Source of the DNA: Neoechinorhynchus agilis
Taxonomy: Eukaryota > Acanthocephala
Assembly: GCA_051530055.1 (NCBI GenBank)
Contig: CM121342.1
Location: forward strand, 13,392,001 to 13,456,000
DNA length: 64,000 nucleotides
Direction: 5' to 3'
Program-made: the position numbers and the translations under genes
The notes under the pieces: generated by a model
What the model saw: only the letters and a program-made list of their open reading frames with translations
What the model was told of the DNA's origin: nothing
The model's database searches: none
Part shown: piece by piece, positions 58,771 to 64,000 of the stretch
Position numbering within the stretch: the first letter of the stretch is position 1
Layout of the letters: every line of letters starts with the position of its first letter

Positions 58771-59464
58771 TATCCACAAAATTACAATTCGAAAAAAGTC
58801 TTTTAGCCATTTAGAAAATATAATGCCTTTTTATGTTTAAATTGCAAAACATCTCTGAACGAACCAAAATTAAAGTCTTAAATGTTTCCGCTGTCCAGCC
58901 GGTTCTATTGAAATAGATTTAGCGCATGGAAAACTAAAAAGCCGAGGAAGGGATGTTCTAAATTTGAAGAATCGGAGTGCAGAACAATTATGAAGGAACG
59001 ACCATTTGTCTCATGGAATTAAGCTTTTCTCACTTTTTCCGATGGAGACCCGCTTTCCAATCAATATTTCATCTGATTTTCGAAGAAACGCGGAAATAAT
59101 TCTTAGGACTAATCAATTTCTTATTCTGGGAGCTACAATTTTTGACTTTAGTAAATCTTCAGTTTTTTGAATAATAGGCTCAATTCACAATATGGTGTCA
59201 AAGTCTTCAATACTTTCTCTTTAATTTTTTCTGTTTCTATGCGTGACCTTTTTCACGGCTGATAACTTTCCTCGGCGCACAGCTAACCGATCTGGTTCAG
59301 GGACGGGCTTAAAATCACTTAATACCCGGAACCATACGGTTATGAGTTTGTACATCCCTCGGGATCCCTCTTTTGTTTGAAGATTGAATTGTTCATGTTT
59401 TTATAAGGCGGAAAATGAAATGATTTATTGAATACGAAATTTCGGCACAAAATCGTGTGATGGA
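58771..59464. other. Intergenic with SINE fragment and hammerhead-like motif
   Basis: 59255-59375 is a minus-strand SINE tail (reverse complement gtacaaactcataaccgta). 59385-59464 is a remnant like 8262-8365, ending at the duplication 2 left edge. No other gene is supported. Confidence 0.55.
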
Positions 59465-60207
59465 GGCACTAAGTTTTACAGAAACTAACGACTTTAGGGG
59501 AATGTGATAAGATTAGTGTAAGATGGGGATTTGTTTTACCAAACACTGCGGAATTATGGACACATGGCCCCACTGATTTCGGCCTGCTTGCATAACAATG
59601 CTTACTCAAGTCGGTTATGTATTCAAACGGCGCCTTTCATAACTACCGATTTCCATTCACTTTTAAATGATTCGGTCGATATCATTTAATTTGAATGTTT
59701 AGCATCAACTATTGTCTACAATTGCACTTACTAATGAACCCACAGTTTTCGCGAAATATGGCAATGAGATATTTTTACGGAACATGAGATAACCCATACG
59801 TCCATTTTTAATCACTGGGAGAAAATCCTTCGGAATAGCTGGTGATCATAATCCTGGACGGAAAAACATTCTATTGAGATTTTAGCATCTTTATGCGTGG
59901 CTCAGACGATTGCTTTTATATCGAAAAGTGTAAGATGGGGATTTGTTTTACCAAACACTGCGGAATTATGGACACATAGCCACTGGTTTTTAGTCAGGAA
60001 AGCGCTGACTTGAGCTCAATGTCCTTGACAGTACGGTTATAAGTTTGTAAGAATCTCTCCGGATTCTCAAGTGAATTTCCTCTTCCCCTCAACGGTGTTT
60101 CGTCCCGTTTGGTTGTGCGTCTGCCCCATACTGGAATTAGGAGCTCTAGTCCGCAGGGCTAAATGTACAAACTTCGACACTAGCAATTCGAAAAGTTAGT
60201 TCGTGTT

Positions 60208-61100
60208 GTGTGTGCTTTTCATCCTTTCCGCATCTGCATCTCTTACAACGCACGAATAGCGTGTCTGAGAGCGATTAATGCTTTAAATGGCAGTTTTGAG
60301 CTTAACCCGAATCAGGGTTTGATCGTCAAATTCGCCGACAAACAAGGTATATCGGACGATCATAAGCATACGGACACAGAGCGCAGCTACCATCGATCAC
60401 AACCAGCCGCAGATCATGAACAAATGGATCAATCGCTCGAACCTCTTCTTTATTCCATAATAATACCGATCCTCTGACCTCACAACTCCTTTCAATCGCC
60501 AATACGCAGCAAAACCTCCAATCCCTACTTGTATTGCAACAGCTAACTCAAGATAACGTCAGCTCCGTTGGTTCTTTAAACAATCTAGCAAAAGCAATGG
60601 TCATTGCAAATTTACTAAATCAGCAGGGGCAGCATGGAGCAAATGGTCAACTCTTGACTGCTCTTCTAGCTACACGCCCTATCGATAGCGCCCTACAAAC
60701 TGCGCCCTTGACCACCATTCCGCGTGTTACCAACGAGAGTGTACCGTTAACTCATAGAAAACGTCCGTTATCCTTCAACGTTCGTTCTGATGTGTCGCCC
60801 ATTCCATCGAAACGAACAAGTGCTACTGGCCGCCCAATTAAAGGTCCGCAAGGATGTAATGTGTTCGTAAACTTCCTTCCTTCGAGTTTCAGTGATGACG
60901 ACTTGTACGATTTGTTCTGTCCGTACGGCATTGTCTTGTCGACCAAAGTTTTCTTTGATAGAGTAACCAATAGAAGCAAATGCTTCGGCTTCGTTAGCTA
61001 CGACAACCGTTCCGCTGCAGATGCTGCTATCAGAAGTCTTCATAACTGTGTTGTTTGTAACAAGAAGCTTGACGTAGAATTTAAAAAAAGTGAATTCTAA
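60208..61100 (+). pseudogene. CELF 3' part, frameshifted copy
   Basis: Nearly identical to 47056-47946 but lacks RRM1 and the start of RRM2, and has a one-base loss near 60460 (cataataata against cataaacaata) that breaks the linker frame. RRM3 is still readable (GCNVFVNFLPSSFSDDD) with changes at the C-terminus (VVCNKKLDVEFKK). A host-gene fragment copied with the segment. Confidence 0.88.
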
Positions 61101-62071
61101 GTGCGCCGCGTCTTTGAACTTTAAACTTTAAGTTTTATTCTTGTCCGTTGTTCTCGTTTATTCATTTTTTATGTCGCTTTGTTCGGTTGGAGCAAATGTT
61201 CTGAGAATCTGCTGATTTTTTATATACATACCATTTCGCGATTTATCATGTTGGTTGTTCTGTTTGTGTGCGGTTGTGCTCACATGTAACCAATTGTTTT
61301 GTTTGTCCGATGAGCAAATTCCAATTAAAATCGATCACATTTTTAAACTTAGAATTGTAATGAAGATACTCCTGGCTAAGAGGTATTTAATTGCTACGAA
61401 ATATTTCGAAGGAGGAAACCTCGTCATAAAACATTTAAACAATGGTAGCAATAAAATACCTATTAATATAGGGTATCTTCACCACAATTCCAACTTTATC
61501 ATCCACAAGGATTGTCTCTAAATGATTAACATTTTTAAACTCTTCTTTGCCTTCTCCATCCAAAAGGCGAGTTTTTGTGTGCTCTGCGACTCGTTTTTTC
61601 AGACTGATTTTTAATCAATCCTGGTTTTGCATTTCACTAGTTTGAATAATTGTGGACGTGTGCGTAATTAACCCGCTTTGTTGTCGATCGTTCTTATCTA
61701 GGAACATTAAATAATAACAGCCTTTATTTTTTATCTTTTACTGTGCTGGAAAAGTAACGCATAGCTATTTAAAATAATGAAAAGTGGATCCTATTTATAT
61801 CGTTGAAAGCTTCCTTTCAATTGTGGAATGCGACTTCAATGGCACACAAATTTCCTATAAGAGACAATAAACTAAAACTTGTAATATTTGTTCTTAGGGT
61901 GTATTTTGACAGCGATTGAGGCTGGTCATTGCATCGCACATTCAGAGAATTGAGTAAGCCCTTTACATTTCACACATATAAACTCGTTCTCTTGCGCAGT
62001 GGGCTAATCACCATCGCCAGGAAGCGAGATAATCGACACGCAAGTCCATTGACAGCCGAAATAATTGGTCT

Positions 62072-62536
62072 GTATATAAGCAAATTTATGTTGAGATGCA
62101 CATTACAGTTATGATTTGTTCATCGTCATTAACGGAGAAACAATTGGCGATGGACAGAATAAACGCAATTTTCACTAATAATGGATATACACGTAAAAGG
62201 GAAATCACGCGGTTGCAGCAGCGGTGAGGAAAACCGATTCTCGGGAGTTCATATATAATTGAAAAGTTCACTAGTGACTTTCGAAAGCTTCTGCGGCGAT
62301 CGAGAATAGATGTTCGGATTATCCACAGAAGCGCGCCTATACTAAAGCGAACCCTAGCGAGAACTGAGCATCATTAAACGCTCGAAATATGTCCAGCATC
62401 GTCCTTGATATGTGTATGCGCCGTAGAGATTTGCACCCGAAGCAAAGTCGTCTACGAGATGACCAACGAACGATGTTGGGCGATGACAATCGCGGGCGGG
62501 GATCATCTATAGATATGCAAAATTGAACGGCCTTTG
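62072..62536. other. 465-bp segment present only in duplication 2 copy B
   Basis: Starts after ggtctg and ends before caacgtttgacgg; copy A joins these with ccа-type text of two or three bases only. It has two short coding-like plus-strand frames (AMDRINAIFTNNGYTRKRE near 62150; RRDLHPKQSRLRDDQRTML near 62420) that I could not join convincingly. Either an insertion here or a loss in copy A. Confidence 0.5.
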
Positions 62537-62590
62537 CGTCAACGTTTGACGGAATACATTCGCAATGCACTGAATCCGGACGCAAAATGA

Positions 62591-63370
62591 CATCACATGG
62601 AAGCTTTCGCGTACATTTATTTCGTTGTTTCGGTAATAATATTCTGTAAAAAACGGAAAGGGCGGTAAACCACTTCGTAGGTTCAATTTTCGTTATAATT
62701 AAACTTTTTATTCCAAGTTCAAGCGATGAATGAGAGATTCCGACAATTCGTGATAATTATGACACAAAACACTGCTCAAGACTAGGACATCCCATGGACT
62801 GGCATGAACGTCAATAATATTTTCAAACCAATGTCTCCAATAAACAATTGAGTATAAAAGCAGCTGAGATCAATGTTTAGAGACAGTGTGAATTTAAGGA
62901 GCCCAATCGGATATTCTCAAACGAACGGACACATTCTCACCCGAACGAACCTCCCATAACTTGATATTCAAATCCTAACGGATACGGTTTTGTTGTTTGA
63001 ACAATTGTGAATTTGAATGCTTATGAGGACCCAAAGGTACATGGGTCCTCCTATTCTTTCATTGTATTTTCAACGATAAACGTGTTCACGCTGACCGATA
63101 TACCTCTGTCATTATCAATACAACTTTAACAAAACCGCTTTGTTCCGCTATAACCGATGCGAACTATAACGAATTTTCATTCAAAAGTTGACCCGGTACT
63201 TTAGAATTTCAGATGCCAGAAAGCACTTTCTCTTATCTCGACTGTAGATCGATCGACTCTGTGTTTTTCATGTTTTACCTCATTTATTTTAATATACATT
63301 TTCGAATGAAAATCAGATTGCATAGCTGTTATATAGTGAGCGATCGTGACACGCACTGCGCGTCCAATCG
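62591..63370. repeat. Family A copy (minus strand) and flanks
   Basis: 62880-63070 is a minus-strand family A copy: its hairpin reads gaggacccaaaggtacatgg on the plus strand and its aacacgttta start lies near 63080. The rest has no recognised feature. Confidence 0.7.
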
Positions 63371-63429
63371 ATAATGACCAAACGATGTTTGGGGGTGTGT
63401 GCGTTTGTTTTTGGTTTTTGCAGTTGGTC

Positions 63430-64000
63430 AGGTTTTGAAAAAACGTTAATAAAACTTATCATGAAGAGTGAAGATACTTCAATTGGTGACAGCGGTGGGA
63501 TTCAGGATTTGGACCGTAAGTTAGAACTGTTCCGAAGAGACCCGTGTTCGGAATCCACGGGCGTAGGATGGACAACGTGCATTCGTCGTTTCGAAAGACA
63601 CCTATGGTTAAAAGGTTTCCGCGGAACCGAGAAACGTGTGTCCGAAGCGAAAGCGATGCTGCTATTGGCGTTTATGGGTGATACTAACCTAAGCAAATTG
63701 TAAACGCATGTATTTCCTAAGGATGTCGGTAATCTTGGTTACCAGGAAATCATTCAGTCAATGACCGATCTACTTACGCCAACTACGACAATATTTGCTG
63801 CCCGTTTTGCGTTCGAGAAAACCAATAGAAAAGATGGTGAGTCTTTCAACGAGTTTGCAGATCGATTGCGCACGCTAAGTGCGTGCTGTAGCTACGGGGA
63901 TAACTTGGACGAACGGTTACGGGATCGTTTCGCTATTGGTTTGAACGATGCCCGAATCGAGACGGAGATAAGGTGCCGTTGGCCAGACAAGATACAGGAA
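63430..64000 (+). mobile_element. Gypsy-like LTR element, gag region, cut by window end
   Basis: The plus strand encodes Gag-like text: an N-terminal stretch with WTTCIRRFERHLWLKGFRG and further on FAARFAFEKTNRKDGESFNE, typical of Gypsy/Ty3-type Gag. Frame is interrupted about once in the visible part. Terminal repeats and pol lie outside the window, so whether the rest is whole cannot be judged. Confidence 0.75.

Larger units (their letters stand above)
59465..62590. repeat. Segmental duplication 2, copy B
   Basis: Partner of 46720-52340 without the LINE. Near its left end a 51-bp block (59515-59565) recurs at 59927-59977 around a 361-bp spacer not present in copy A. A 465-bp segment at 62072-62536 is also absent from copy A. 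Confidence 0.9.

Noticed and set aside
62389-62526. A 45-codon frame as a separate gene
   Set aside because: Too short, no splice partner in phase and no known family; kept only as part of the copy-specific segment.

Overview
The window looks like animal nuclear DNA, most likely from a nematode. It is AT-rich. Genes are cut by very short GT-AG introns (about 40-60 nt where I could place both ends), and one gene is a LIM + transglutaminase-like (LTD-1/kyphoscoliosis-type) protein typical of nematodes. The mix of genes would suit a clade I (Trichinellida-like) worm, but that placement is inference. No bacterial operons, CRISPR arrays or rRNA genes were seen, and no tRNA gene outside a tRNA-derived SINE. 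Layout: 1-2040 is a 106-107 bp satellite. 2447-31832 is the gene-rich part: alpha-catulin (-), a possible small gene (+), a DD3-3-like secreted/membrane protein (+), ltd-1-like (+), a small secreted protein (-), a PPM1D-like PP2C phosphatase (-), a multi-domain C-type lectin-like protein (+), a one-pass membrane protein (-), a POLE4-like histone-fold protein (+), a short unidentified gene (-) and a neuronal calcium sensor (+). From about 32 kb to the end the sequence is a mosaic of segmental duplications and mobile elements, with host genes between them: a coiled-coil protein, an EEF1AKMT1-like lysine methyltransferase, a CELF/Bruno-like RNA-binding protein, an SLC17-type transporter, an unidentified 103-aa protein and a PET117-like protein. 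Two duplications dominate. Duplication 1 pairs 32441-36670 with 53175-57911 and carries the SLC17 transporter, which is intact in the second copy and deleted/pseudogenised in the first. Duplication 2 pairs 46720-52340 with 59465-62590 and carries the 3' part of the CELF gene; the second copy is a truncated, frameshifted pseudogene. A LINE with a roughly 465-bp (TAA)n tail and a 10-bp target-site duplication has landed in one copy only. Mobile elements: Penelope-like retroelements with partly inverted copies, an APE-type LINE, a tRNA-derived SINE family, a foldback MITE-like family, a dispersed family with a GAGGACCCA hairpin, and fragments of Gypsy-like LTR elements (a gag fragment near 37.2 kb and a gag region running off the right end). 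The most interesting signal is a recurring structural motif: CTGANGA-like, then a hairpin whose stem sequence differs between families, then GAAA, then an AATAA-like stretch. It occurs in at least five repeat families here, lies at or near duplication edges, and resembles the catalytic core of the hammerhead ribozymes known from Penelope-like elements. All exon-intron models were read by eye and are approximate unless exon ends are stated.
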